Source: Chromobacterium sphagni (GTDB lineage Bacteria; Pseudomonadota; Gammaproteobacteria; Burkholderiales; Chromobacteriaceae). From it: a stretch of 64,000 nt of DNA. A program made the translations under genes and the position numbers. Below, in pieces: positions 8,700-16,027 of this stretch. The stretch spans positions 124,001-188,000 of the forward strand of contig NZ_MKCT01000017.1 of the NCBI RefSeq assembly GCF_001855555.1, given 5' to 3'. Numbering within the stretch: the stretch's first letter is position 1; every line of letters starts with the position of its first letter. The notes under the pieces are model-generated. The model was not told where the DNA came from. It saw only the letters and a program-made list of their open reading frames with translations, and did no database searches.

Positions 8700-10321
8700 G
8701 TCGGTGTCTCCGCTGGTTCAGAACTGCATGAAGCCGTGCTCGGCGCGGCCCGCAGGCGCGAGCTGCGGCGCGGCCGGGGGCGGGTCTGGGGACCGGCGTG
8801 CAGGGCGCCAAGGTGGAAGAAGCCGATCAGGTCGTGCAGGTTTTCCGCCTGGCGGTTCATTTCCTCGGCGGTGGCGGCCAGTTCCTCGCTGGCGCTGGCG
8901 TTCTGCTGGGTGGTCTGGTTCAACTGCTGCACCGCCAGACTGATCTGGCCGACGCCGCCGGATTGTTCGTTGGACGCCGCGGCGATCTCCTGCACCAGGT
9001 CCGAGGTGCGGCTGCTGGAGCGGACGATCTCCTCCAGCAGGCCGCCGGCCTCGTCCACCAGGTTGACGCTGCTGCGCGCCAGCGCGCTGATTTCCTGCGC
9101 GGCCACCTGGCTGCGCTCGGCCAGCTTCCTCACTTCCGCAGCCACCACGGCGAAGCCCTTGCCGTGTTCGCCGGCGCGCGCGGCCTCGATGGCGGCGTTC
9201 AGCGCCAAGAGGTTGGTCTGATAGGCGATGTCGTCGATGACGCCGATCCTGTCGGCGATCTCGCGCATCGCCCGTATGGTCTGCTGCACCGCCTCACCGC
9301 CCTGCGCGGCTTCCCTGGAGGCCTTTTCCGCCATGCTTTCCGTCAGGCGGGCATTGTCGTTGGTCTGGTTGATCGAGGCCGACATCTGCTCCACCGAGGA
9401 CGAGGTCTGCTCTAGGCCGGAAGCCTGCTCGCTGGCCGAGCGCGCCAGCATCTGCGAGGTGGAGTGGATGTGCTGGGATGCGATTGACAGGCTTTCCGAA
9501 CCGTTTTTCACCTCGCCTATGATGGCGCCCAGGGTCTGGACGGTCTGCATGATGGAGGCCGCCAGGCTGGATTCATCGCCGGGCCGCAGCGCGATGCTGC
9601 AATGCAGGTTGCCGTTGGCGACCTCCCGCATCATGCCGGCCACCGCCTGCGGCTCGCCGCCCAGCGTGCGCAGCAGGTCGCGGCTGATGACGGCGGCGAT
9701 CAGCAGGCTGCAGACGACCGCCAGCGTGGCCAGCAGCAGCATCCGGTTGCGGCTGGAAAGATAGGTGGCCTCGCTTTGCCGCGCCAGATCCTCGTTCAAC
9801 TTGTCTTCCACGTCCGCCAGCGCGGAGAGCTGCTGGTTCAGCTTGCCGCCTTTGCCGACGAGCAGCGCGCGCGCGTCGCGGAGCTTCTGCTGCCCGGTTT
9901 GCGCCAGCGCCTGCTGGTAGTCCTGGTGCACGGCGCGGCTGCTGTTCTGGATGGTGGCCATCAGTTCGCGCTCGCGCGCGGTGGTGCTGGTTTCGCGCTG
10001 GAACATCAGCGCCAGCTTCTGCTCGGTTTCCTGATAGCGGCGCAACGCGTCATCGAAATCCTGGCTGGCGCGCTCCAGCGCCGGCTGGTTGCCGGCCAGC
10101 AGGGCGTTGCGGATTTCGAGGCGGAGTTGCTGGTTGAGCTCCAGCAGTTGATGGGCCAGATGGGCTTCGACATTGTTGACGCGGGTGATGTCGCGGATGG
10201 CGCCGTTGATGTTGTCGAAGCCTTGCAGCGACACGGCGATGCAAAGCAACAGCAGGAATATGATTGCTCCATAGCCCAGCGCCTGCCTGGTGGCGACGCG
10301 CATGCCTGGTTTGGCTGTCAT
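8687..10321 (-). CDS. Methyl-accepting chemotaxis protein
   Basis: A 544-residue chemoreceptor. TM1 (about 12-34), a ~150-residue periplasmic four-helix sensor domain, TM2 (about 190-212), HAMP and then the cytoplasmic helical hairpin with tip [23 protein letters not shown]. The start ATGA overlaps the cheA stop. The last ~35 residues (from [13 protein letters not shown]) look out of frame. Adding one G/C in the GGGGG run at 8776-8780 would give a tail ending HGFMQF and a stop at 8718, just before the cheW ribosome binding site. That better fits the Pro/Ala-rich tails of such receptors. Ligand unknown. The protein is closely similar to the downstream frameshifted MCP in its cytoplasmic half. 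Confidence 0.92.
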   Translation of the reverse strand: MTAKPGMRVATRQALGYGAIIFLLLLCIAVSLQGFDNINGAIRDITRVNNVEAHLAHQLLELNQQLRLEIRNALLAGNQPALERASQDFDDALRRYQETEQKLALMFQRETSTTARERELMATIQNSSRAVHQDYQQALAQTGQQKLRDARALLVGKGGKLNQQLSALADVEDKLNEDLARQSEATYLSSRNRMLLLATLAVVCSLLIAAVISRDLLRTLGGEPQAVAGMMREVANGNLHCSIALRPGDESSLAASIMQTVQTLGAIIGEVKNGSESLSIASQHIHSTSQMLARSASEQASGLEQTSSSVEQMSASINQTNDNARLTESMAEKASREAAQGGEAVQQTIRAMREIADRIGVIDDIAYQTNLLALNAAIEAARAGEHGKGFAVVAAEVRKLAERSQVAAQEISALARSSVNLVDEAGGLLEEIVRSSSRTSDLVQEIAAASNEQSGGVGQISLAVQQLNQTTQQNASASEELAATAEEMNRQAENLHDLIGFFHLGALHAGPQTRPRPRRSSRLRAAPSTASCSSEPAETPTWPH

Positions 10322-12489
10322 GGCGTGTTTCCCTGTGTCTGGTGCGGAGGCCGGCCAGCGGCTGCGGCATCGGGGCGCGGGGACAGGCGCTCAGATTCCT
10401 TGCGACAGGCGTGCCGGATCAGCGAGGGCACGTCCAGAATCAGCGCCACCTCCCCGGTGCCGAGTATGGTGGAGCCGCTGATGGCCTTGAGCGTGCTGAA
10501 CAGCGCGCCCAGCGGCTTGATCACGGTCTGGAATTCGCCTTGCAGCGCGTCCACCACCAGGCCGGCCTTGCGGTCGTCGTAGTGGACCACCACTACATTG
10601 CGGCGCGCCGCCGCTTGGGAGCGCAGTTCGAAAAACGACGACAGGTGCAGCAGCGGCAGCAACTCGCCGCGCAGGTTGATGCAGTCGTGCACGCCGTTGG
10701 CCGGCAAGCCGGCCGGCAGTTCTATGCATTCGACCACAGCCTCCAGCGGCAGCACGAAGGTGGAGGCGGCCACTTCCACCAGGAAGCCGTCGATGATGGC
10801 CAGCGTCAGCGGCAGGCGGATGCGGAAGGTGGTGCCGCGGCCTGGTTCGCTGTCGATGTCTATCGAGCCGTGCAGCTGTTCGATGCCGCGTTTGACCACA
10901 TCCATGCCCACGCCGCGGCCGGACAGGCTGGTCACCTGCGTCGCGGTGGAGAAGCCGGCGGCGAAGATCTGCTGAAACACGATGTTGTCCGCCGGCTCGT
11001 CGCCGGGCGGCAGCAGGCCGCGTTCGCGCGCCTTGGCCAGGATGCGTTCGCGATCCAGGCCAAGGCCGTCGTCGGCCACTTCTATCACTACGCTGCCGGA
11101 CTCGTGATAGGCGTTGAGCCAGATGTTGCCGGCGGCCGGCTTGCCCTGCTCCAGCCGGACCTGCGTCGATTCTATGCCGTGATCGATGGCGTTGCGCACG
11201 ATGTGCAGCAGCGGATCGCCCAGTTTTTCCACCATTGACTTGTCCAACTCGGTTTCCGCCCCGACGATGTGCAGCTGGATATCCTTGCCCAGTTCGCGCG
11301 ACACGTCGCGCGCCACCCGCGGGAAACGGTGGAAAATCTCGCCTATCTGCACCATGCGCATCGACAGCGTGCCGGCGCGGATCTGTTCGATCAGATTGGC
11401 GATGGTCAGCGTCGCCTCCACCAGCGGCGTCTGCTGCGAGCGGCGGGCGATCAGATTGGCAGCCGCGCCGGCGATCACCAGCTCGCCTATCAGGTTGATC
11501 AGGCTGTCCAGCTTGCCGGCCTCCACCTTGATGAAGCGGCTTTCCATCGCCTTGCCGCGGGTTTCGCCGCCGCTCTGCGCGGCAGGGTCGTGCGGCGCCG
11601 GCTCGTCGCTGGCCGCCGGCTCGCTGTCTTCCCGCGGCGCCAGCTTGGGATCTTCGTCGACAGCGCGGTCCGGCAGCGCGCCGAATCGCTGCCAGGCCTG
11701 CCGCACCGCGGCGGCCTCCTCCTCGGCCGCGCTGGCGCAGCTTTCCTGCAGATGCGGCGCGGCGGCTTCCAGCGGCCAGATGTACAGCTCGCTGTCCTCA
11801 CGGACGAATTCGAAGGCTTCCTGCAGCGCGGCCTCCGCGATGTCGGCGCTGAAATCGGCGCAGTACAGCACTTCAAACCGCAGGTAGTTGCTTTCGGCAT
11901 CGAAGGCGTCGCCGGGCGGCAAGCCGGCGCAGATGGCCTGGACCTGCTCGATGCGGCCTATGGTGGCCAGGTAGCGCAGGAAGGATGACGGGTCCAGGCC
12001 GTTGCGCAGCACGTCCGGGCCGAAACGCAGCGACAGCAGCCAGCGGTTGGTCTGCGACGAATGGCCTGACGATTGTGGCGGAAGGGCTGCCGGCTGCATC
12101 GGCGGCGCTTCCTCCAGATAATCCAGCAATGCCGTCAGCAGCCCTTCGTCGCGCAACGCGGCCAGGTCTTCCTTGGCCGCCAGCGCTTGCACCATCAGCT
12201 TGACATGGTCGTGGCAGCGCAGCAGCAGGCCGATCAGTTCGTCGTTTAGGCTCAGGTGGCCGTCGCGCAGCTGGTCGAGCAGGTTTTCCGCCTGGTGGGT
12301 GAAGTTGACGATCTCCTCCAGCCCGAACAGCCCGGCCGAGCCCTTGATGGTGTGCATGGTGCGGAACAGGGCGTTCAATTGCTCGGCATCGGCGTGTTCC
12401 GCCTCCGCGTCCAGCAGGATGGTTTCCATTTCGTCCAGCAATTCGCGCGACTCCTCCAGAAAGGTCTGCAGCGCCTGTTCAAGATCCAT
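10318..12489 (-). CDS. cheA: Chemotaxis sensor histidine kinase CheA
   Basis: A 723-residue kinase that phosphorylates CheY and CheB. Domains: P1/HPt (1-110) with phosphorylated His in [11 protein letters not shown] (about H46); an intermediate P2-type region (about 150-250); P3 dimerisation (about 310-370, [18 protein letters not shown]); P4 HATPase (370-570) with N-box [11 protein letters not shown]1 DDGLGLD and G2 [10 protein letters not shown]5 CheW-like (570-710). The ATG at 12489 is preferred because GGAGG sits nine bases before it; the ATG at 12495 would be only three bases away. It overlaps the STAS gene upstream and is coupled to the mcp downstream by an ATGA overlap. Confidence 0.97.
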   Translation of the reverse strand: MDLEQALQTFLEESRELLDEMETILLDAEAEHADAEQLNALFRTMHTIKGSAGLFGLEEIVNFTHQAENLLDQLRDGHLSLNDELIGLLLRCHDHVKLMVQALAAKEDLAALRDEGLLTALLDYLEEAPPMQPAALPPQSSGHSSQTNRWLLSLRFGPDVLRNGLDPSSFLRYLATIGRIEQVQAICAGLPPGDAFDAESNYLRFEVLYCADFSADIAEAALQEAFEFVREDSELYIWPLEAAAPHLQESCASAAEEEAAAVRQAWQRFGALPDRAVDEDPKLAPREDSEPAASDEPAPHDPAAQSGGETRGKAMESRFIKVEAGKLDSLINLIGELVIAGAAANLIARRSQQTPLVEATLTIANLIEQIRAGTLSMRMVQIGEIFHRFPRVARDVSRELGKDIQLHIVGAETELDKSMVEKLGDPLLHIVRNAIDHGIESTQVRLEQGKPAAGNIWLNAYHESGSVVIEVADDGLGLDRERILAKARERGLLPPGDEPADNIVFQQIFAAGFSTATQVTSLSGRGVGMDVVKRGIEQLHGSIDIDSEPGRGTTFRIRLPLTLAIIDGFLVEVAASTFVLPLEAVVECIELPAGLPANGVHDCINLRGELLPLLHLSSFFELRSQAAARRNVVVVHYDDRKAGLVVDALQGEFQTVIKPLGALFSTLKAISGSTILGTGEVALILDVPSLIRHACRKESERLSPRPDAAAAGRPPHQTQGNTP

Positions 12490-12781
12490 GGCCATGGTCC
12501 TCCCCTTGAGCTTCCAGCGGCAGGTCGCGCTGCAGTCCCATCAGCCGGACGAAGTCTCGCACCGCCTTGCTGGGCGCATGCAGCGATACCGGCAGCCCCA
12601 GCCGGCTACCTTCGCGCAGCAGCCAGACCAGGACCTGGGCGCCGGCGCAATCGATCTCCTCCACCGCTGACAGGTCCAGCAGGATCGCCTCTTCGCCGCG
12701 CAGCGCCTGCCGCAACTGTGCCAGCAGCTCTGCTGCCTGATAGATGGTTTGCTCGTTGCCGGCGCGGATCGAGAGCGGCAT
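12479..12781 (-). CDS. STAS-domain protein of the chemotaxis operon
   Basis: A 100-residue single STAS domain, the fold of anti-sigma-factor antagonists. ILLDLSAVEEIDCAGAQVLVWLLRE is the strand-loop-helix signature; in SpoIIAA-like proteins the loop is D-S-x-G with a phosphorylated Ser. Here it reads D-C-A-G, so the usual phospho-acceptor is replaced by Cys. It lies between cheY (12-bp gap) and cheA (overlap), a place where some Che operons carry STAS proteins. A scaffolding or partner-binding role not controlled by Ser phosphorylation is inferred. Confidence 0.85.
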   Translation of the reverse strand: MPLSIRAGNEQTIYQAAELLAQLRQALRGEEAILLDLSAVEEIDCAGAQVLVWLLREGSRLGLPVSLHAPSKAVRDFVRLMGLQRDLPLEAQGEDHGHGS

Positions 12782-12793
12782 GTCGGCTCCGGT

Positions 12794-13162
12794 TTAGGGC
12801 AGGATCAGTTTGGAAACCGCCGTCAGCAGTACCGGGGGTTGGAAGGGCTTGATCACCCAGGCCTTGGCGCCGGCTTCCTTGCCTTCGCGTTTTTTCTCAT
12901 CGGCCGACTCGGTGGTCAGCATGATCACTGGGGTGAACTTGTATTGCGGCAGCTGTTTGATGTGCTTCAGCAGGCTGATGCCATCCAGCTGCGGCATGTT
13001 GACATCGGAGATGATCAGGTGAATCTTGCGTCCATCCAGCATGTCCAGCGCTTCCTTGCCGTTTCCCGCCTCCAGCACCTCGTAGCCGGCGCCGGCCAAG
13101 GTCATCCTCACCACCTGGCGCAGGGTGGTGGAGTCATCGACTATCAATATGGTTTTGGCCAT
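12794..13162 (-). CDS. cheY: Chemotaxis response regulator CheY
   Basis: A 122-residue single receiver domain. It has the acidic pair DD9-10, phospho-acceptor D53 in ISDVNMP, T83/T84 and K105 in VIKPF, and no output domain. Phospho-CheY would bind the flagellar switch or act as a phosphate sink. AGGAPLE-like start MAKTILIVDDSTTLRQ is typical of this subgroup. Gap to the upstream membrane protein is 18 bp. The neighbouring protein carries a CheZ-like motif and could be its phosphatase. Confidence 0.95.
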   Translation of the reverse strand: MAKTILIVDDSTTLRQVVRMTLAGAGYEVLEAGNGKEALDMLDGRKIHLIISDVNMPQLDGISLLKHIKQLPQYKFTPVIMLTTESADEKKREGKEAGAKAWVIKPFQPPVLLTAVSKLILP

Positions 13163-13180
13163 CTGCTACATTCCCGTCAT

Positions 13181-14098
13181 TCAGAAAAAGGTGATATCGC
13201 TCGGCCCCGGCGGCCTGCTGCTGCCGTCGCGGTTGTGCAGGGAGCGCTGCTCGTGGGTGGTGTAGCTGTTTTTCAGGGCGTTGAGCCAGGCCTCTGTATC
13301 CGGGGGGGCCGGCAAGTCGTCTTCGCTGGTCAGCGCCCCGTGCAGCATGGTTTCCAGTTGCCAGATGTCGTTCTGGACATGCGCCAGTATCTGGCTGACC
13401 CGATCCTGGAACTGCAGGTGTATCAGCACGTCTTCCGCGGTGGTCTGCAGATTGAAGCCGGATGCGGCGTCGTCCCGCCTCGATGGCCGGGGAGCCTGGA
13501 GGTCCTGGCTCACTTGTTCCAGCTGCAACAGCAGCTGCCGGACCTGTCCGGCGATCTGCTCGTCGCGCGCGGACTGGCCATGGGGCGTCTCCTGCGCCAG
13601 CGCTTCCAGCCGCAGGCCCGACTGCCGCAACTGTTCCAGCACCGGCGCCAGCCGATTCCGTAGCGGCGCCTCCTCCAACGCGTTGGCGAGGCGGGTTTCG
13701 GCTGGTTCCCGGGCATGAGCCGCGTCATCCTGATCCTGTTCCTGATAGCCCAGTTGGCGCAGCATGCCGTCAAAGCGCGAAGTGAGATGGCAGGCTGCGT
13801 CGTCTATCTGTTCGCGTCCCAGTGCGATGTGTCCGGCCCACAACGGCAGCAGCGCGTAGACATGGCTGGCGACGTCGCGCCAGTAGCGTGCCTGGGTGTC
13901 GCTGTCTTGCGGCTGCGGCGGGGACGGCGCTGGCCGGACGGACGGCCACAACAGCAGCAGCAGGATCAGCAGGGTGGTCAGGCCCAGCGCGGGCCAGAAA
14001 AAGGGATGGTCGATGAACAGCGCGTACTGGATTCCCCCGTTGACGATCAGGCCGATTTCCAGCCGGATCCAGCGCCAGGGTTGAACAGGGGCAATCAT
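13181..14098 (-). CDS. Membrane-anchored chemotaxis protein with CheZ-like DxxxQ motif
   Basis: A 305-residue first gene of the chemotaxis operon, not a standard Che protein. A hydrophobic N-terminus (two segments, about 11-29 and 36-52) anchors it; a Pro-rich linker follows. The cytoplasmic part is largely helical and Gln/Glu-rich. Near the end, HLQFQDRVSQILAHV contains D232-x-x-x-Q236, the spacing of the CheZ catalytic pair (Asp and Gln four residues apart) within a helix. The last residues are SDITFF, a short conserved-looking tail after a flexible linker, as in CheZ where the C-terminal peptide binds CheY-P. I infer a membrane-bound CheY-P phosphatase; only the motif supports it. Confidence 0.75.
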   Translation of the reverse strand: MIAPVQPWRWIRLEIGLIVNGGIQYALFIDHPFFWPALGLTTLLILLLLLWPSVRPAPSPPQPQDSDTQARYWRDVASHVYALLPLWAGHIALGREQIDDAACHLTSRFDGMLRQLGYQEQDQDDAAHAREPAETRLANALEEAPLRNRLAPVLEQLRQSGLRLEALAQETPHGQSARDEQIAGQVRQLLLQLEQVSQDLQAPRPSRRDDAASGFNLQTTAEDVLIHLQFQDRVSQILAHVQNDIWQLETMLHGALTSEDDLPAPPDTEAWLNALKNSYTTHEQRSLHNRDGSSRPPGPSDITFF

Positions 14099-14329
14099 GC
14101 ATGGGTCCCGTCAGTCGGATGCGTAATCTTCTTTCTGTTTGTAGCCGTTGCGCTGGGGGGATGCAAACAGCCTGTCAGTTGTCTTATCCGGATGGCGGAT
14201 GCCAGGCGCGGCCGGGCTCGTGCGTGGGAAATCCGCCGCGGGCTTGCCAATTCAGCCTTGCATTTATCGACATTCTGTGGTCAGAATCGAAGTTCGACAT
14301 TTCAACCATTTTGAAACAAGAAGCACGTA

Positions 14330-15556
14330 ATGGCACTCATCGTACAGAAGTACGGCGGCACCTCGGTCGGGACAACCGAGCGCATCAAGAATGTGGCCCG
14401 CCGCGTCGCCAAATGGAAGGCTCAGGGACATGATGTGGTGGTGGTGGTTTCCGCGATGAGCGGCGAAACCAATCGCCTGATCGCCCTGGCCAAGGACATT
14501 CAGGACTATCCGGACCCGCGTGAGCTGGACGTGATCGTTTCCACCGGCGAACAGGTCACCATTGGCCTGTTGGCGATGGCGCTGAAGGAAATCGGCGTGC
14601 CGGCCAAGAGCTATTGCGGCTGGCAGGTGAAGGTGGTGACCGACCAGGCGCACACCAAGGCTCGCATTCAGTCGATTGACGAAGCCGTGATGCGCGGCGA
14701 TTTGAAGGACGGCCGCGTGGTTATCGTCGCCGGTTTCCAGGGGGTAGACGAGGAAGGCAACATCACCACGCTGGGACGCGGCGGCTCGGACACCTCGGCG
14801 GTGGCGCTGGCGGCGGCGTTGAAGGCCGACGAGTGCCAGATCTACACCGACGTCGACGGCGTCTACACCACCGACCCGCGCGTGGTGCCGGAAGCGCGCC
14901 GGCTGAAGACGGTCACCTTCGAAGAGATGATCGAGATGGCGTCGCTGGGCTCCAAGGTATTGCAGATACGCTCGGTGGAGTTCGCCGGCAAGTACAAGGT
15001 ACGTTTGCGCGTGCTCTCCAGCTTCGAGGACGAAGGCGAGGGCACCCTGATCACGTTTGAGGAAGATGAAAGCATGGAAAAGGCGGTAGTGGCAGGCATC
15101 GCGTTCGATCGCAACGAGGCCCGCATCAATGTCAAGGGCGTGCCGGACAAGCCGGGCATCGCCTACCAGATCCTCGGACCGATCGCCGACGCCAACATCG
15201 AAGTGGACATGATCATCCAGAACGTGGGCGAGAACGGCACCACCGATTTCTCCTTCACCGTGCCGCGCGGCGAGTTCCAGCGCACGCTGACCATCCTGCG
15301 CGAAGTGCAAACCCATATCGGCGCCGCCAAGATCGACGCCGACGACAAGGTGGCCAAGATTTCCATCGTCGGCGTCGGCATGCGTTCGCACTGCGGCATC
15401 GCCTCCACCATGTTCCGCACGCTGGCGGAGGAGGGCATCAATATCCAGATGATCTCCACTTCCGAGATCAAGGTTTCGGTGCTGGTGGACGAGAAATACC
15501 TGGAGCTGGCGGTTCGCGTTTTGCATAAGGTTTTCGGCCTGGACCAGGCGGCATAA
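14330..15556 (+). CDS. lysC: Aspartate kinase
   Basis: A 408-residue aspartokinase, first step of the aspartate pathway (Lys, Met, Thr, diaminopimelate): phosphorylates aspartate with ATP. KYGGTSVG (7-14) is the kinase signature. STGEQV and GRGGSDTSAVALAAAL are the substrate and nucleotide loops. Two ACT domains (about 265-330 and 345-405) give allosteric control, probably by Lys plus Thr as in other proteobacterial monofunctional enzymes. Length is as expected. A spacer with weak AAGAAG precedes the ATG. tRNA genes follow with their own promoter. Confidence 0.97.
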   Translation: MALIVQKYGGTSVGTTERIKNVARRVAKWKAQGHDVVVVVSAMSGETNRLIALAKDIQDYPDPRELDVIVSTGEQVTIGLLAMALKEIGVPAKSYCGWQVKVVTDQAHTKARIQSIDEAVMRGDLKDGRVVIVAGFQGVDEEGNITTLGRGGSDTSAVALAAALKADECQIYTDVDGVYTTDPRVVPEARRLKTVTFEEMIEMASLGSKVLQIRSVEFAGKYKVRLRVLSSFEDEGEGTLITFEEDESMEKAVVAGIAFDRNEARINVKGVPDKPGIAYQILGPIADANIEVDMIIQNVGENGTTDFSFTVPRGEFQRTLTILREVQTHIGAAKIDADDKVAKISIVGVGMRSHCGIASTMFRTLAEEGINIQMISTSEIKVSVLVDEKYLELAVRVLHKVFGLDQAA

Positions 15557-15574
15557 ATAATTTTGCATTTATGC

Positions 15575-15603
15575 TTGACAGCAAGAGCAGCCATATTTAG
15601 TAT
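15575..15603 (+). promoter_or_regulatory. Sigma-70 promoter of the plus-strand tRNA cluster
   Basis: TTGACA at 15575-15580, 17-bp spacer, TAGTAT at 15598-15603. The tRNA-Ser begins 14 bases downstream. Confidence 0.85.
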
Positions 15604-15617
15604 GGCGCTCTCTGAAC

Positions 15618-15711
15618 GGAGAAATGGCCGAGTGGTCGAAGGCACTTCCCTGCTAAGGAAGCATACGGGCTTAAACCTGTATCGAGGGTTCGAATCCCTC
15701 TTTCTCCGCCA
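15618..15711 (+). tRNA. tRNA-Ser (GCT)
   Basis: GGAGAAA acceptor pairs with TTTCTCC. Anticodon loop CTGCTAA reads GCT. A long variable arm and TTCGAAT T-loop are present, with G73 and an encoded CCA. First of three tRNAs in this array. Confidence 0.97.
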
Positions 15712-15717
15712 GAAACT

Positions 15718-15794
15718 GCACCCGTAGCTCAGTTGGATAGAGTATCTGGCTACGAACCAGAGGGTCGGGCGTTCGAATCGCTCCGGGTGCACCA
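15718..15794 (+). tRNA. tRNA-Arg (ACG)
   Basis: GCACCCG acceptor pairs with CGGGTGC, anticodon loop CTACGAA reads ACG (A34 to inosine expected), TTCGAAT T-loop, A73 and encoded CCA. Six-base spacer from tRNA-Ser. Confidence 0.97.
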
Positions 15795-15798
15795 AGAC

Positions 15799-15873
15799 GT
15801 CCCTATAGTTTAGCGGTTAGAACACCGCCCTTTCACGGCGGTAGCCGGGGTTCGATTCCCCGTGGGGACGCCA
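15799..15873 (+). tRNA. tRNA-Glu (TTC)
   Basis: GTCCCTA acceptor pairs with TGGGGAC, anticodon loop CTTTCAC reads TTC, encoded CCA. Only four bases separate it from tRNA-Arg. Confidence 0.97.
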
Positions 15874-15881
15874 GGATTCAG

Positions 15882-15914
15882 AAAAAGCCCGACATGAAAA
15901 TGTCGGGCTTTTTC
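15882..15914 (+). terminator. Terminator of the plus-strand tRNA cluster
   Basis: AAAAAGCCCGACAT and ATGTCGGGCTTTTT form a long stem with a T-tract, nine bases after tRNA-Glu. Confidence 0.92.
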
Positions 15915-15977
15915 TATTTCCACCTTATCGAATTCAACCGAACTCCGTATGGAAAATGGCGGAAGTGTCGATTCAGC

Positions 15978-16006
15978 AAAAACGGGATGCTAGGCATCCC
16001 GTTTTT
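15978..16006. terminator. Terminator hairpin downstream of the TonB receptor
   Basis: AAAACGGGATGC and GCATCCCGTTTTT pair over a TAG loop. It lies just past the stop of the minus-strand receptor and has A/T tracts on both sides, so it can work both ways. Confidence 0.85.
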
Positions 16007-16027
16007 CATTTTCCGAGCGCTACCGCT

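Noticed and set aside
14101-14314. Lipoprotein-like string (VIFFLFVAVALGGC) before lysC
   Set aside because: No ATG, GTG or TTG start in the right place and no ribosome binding site; probably chance.
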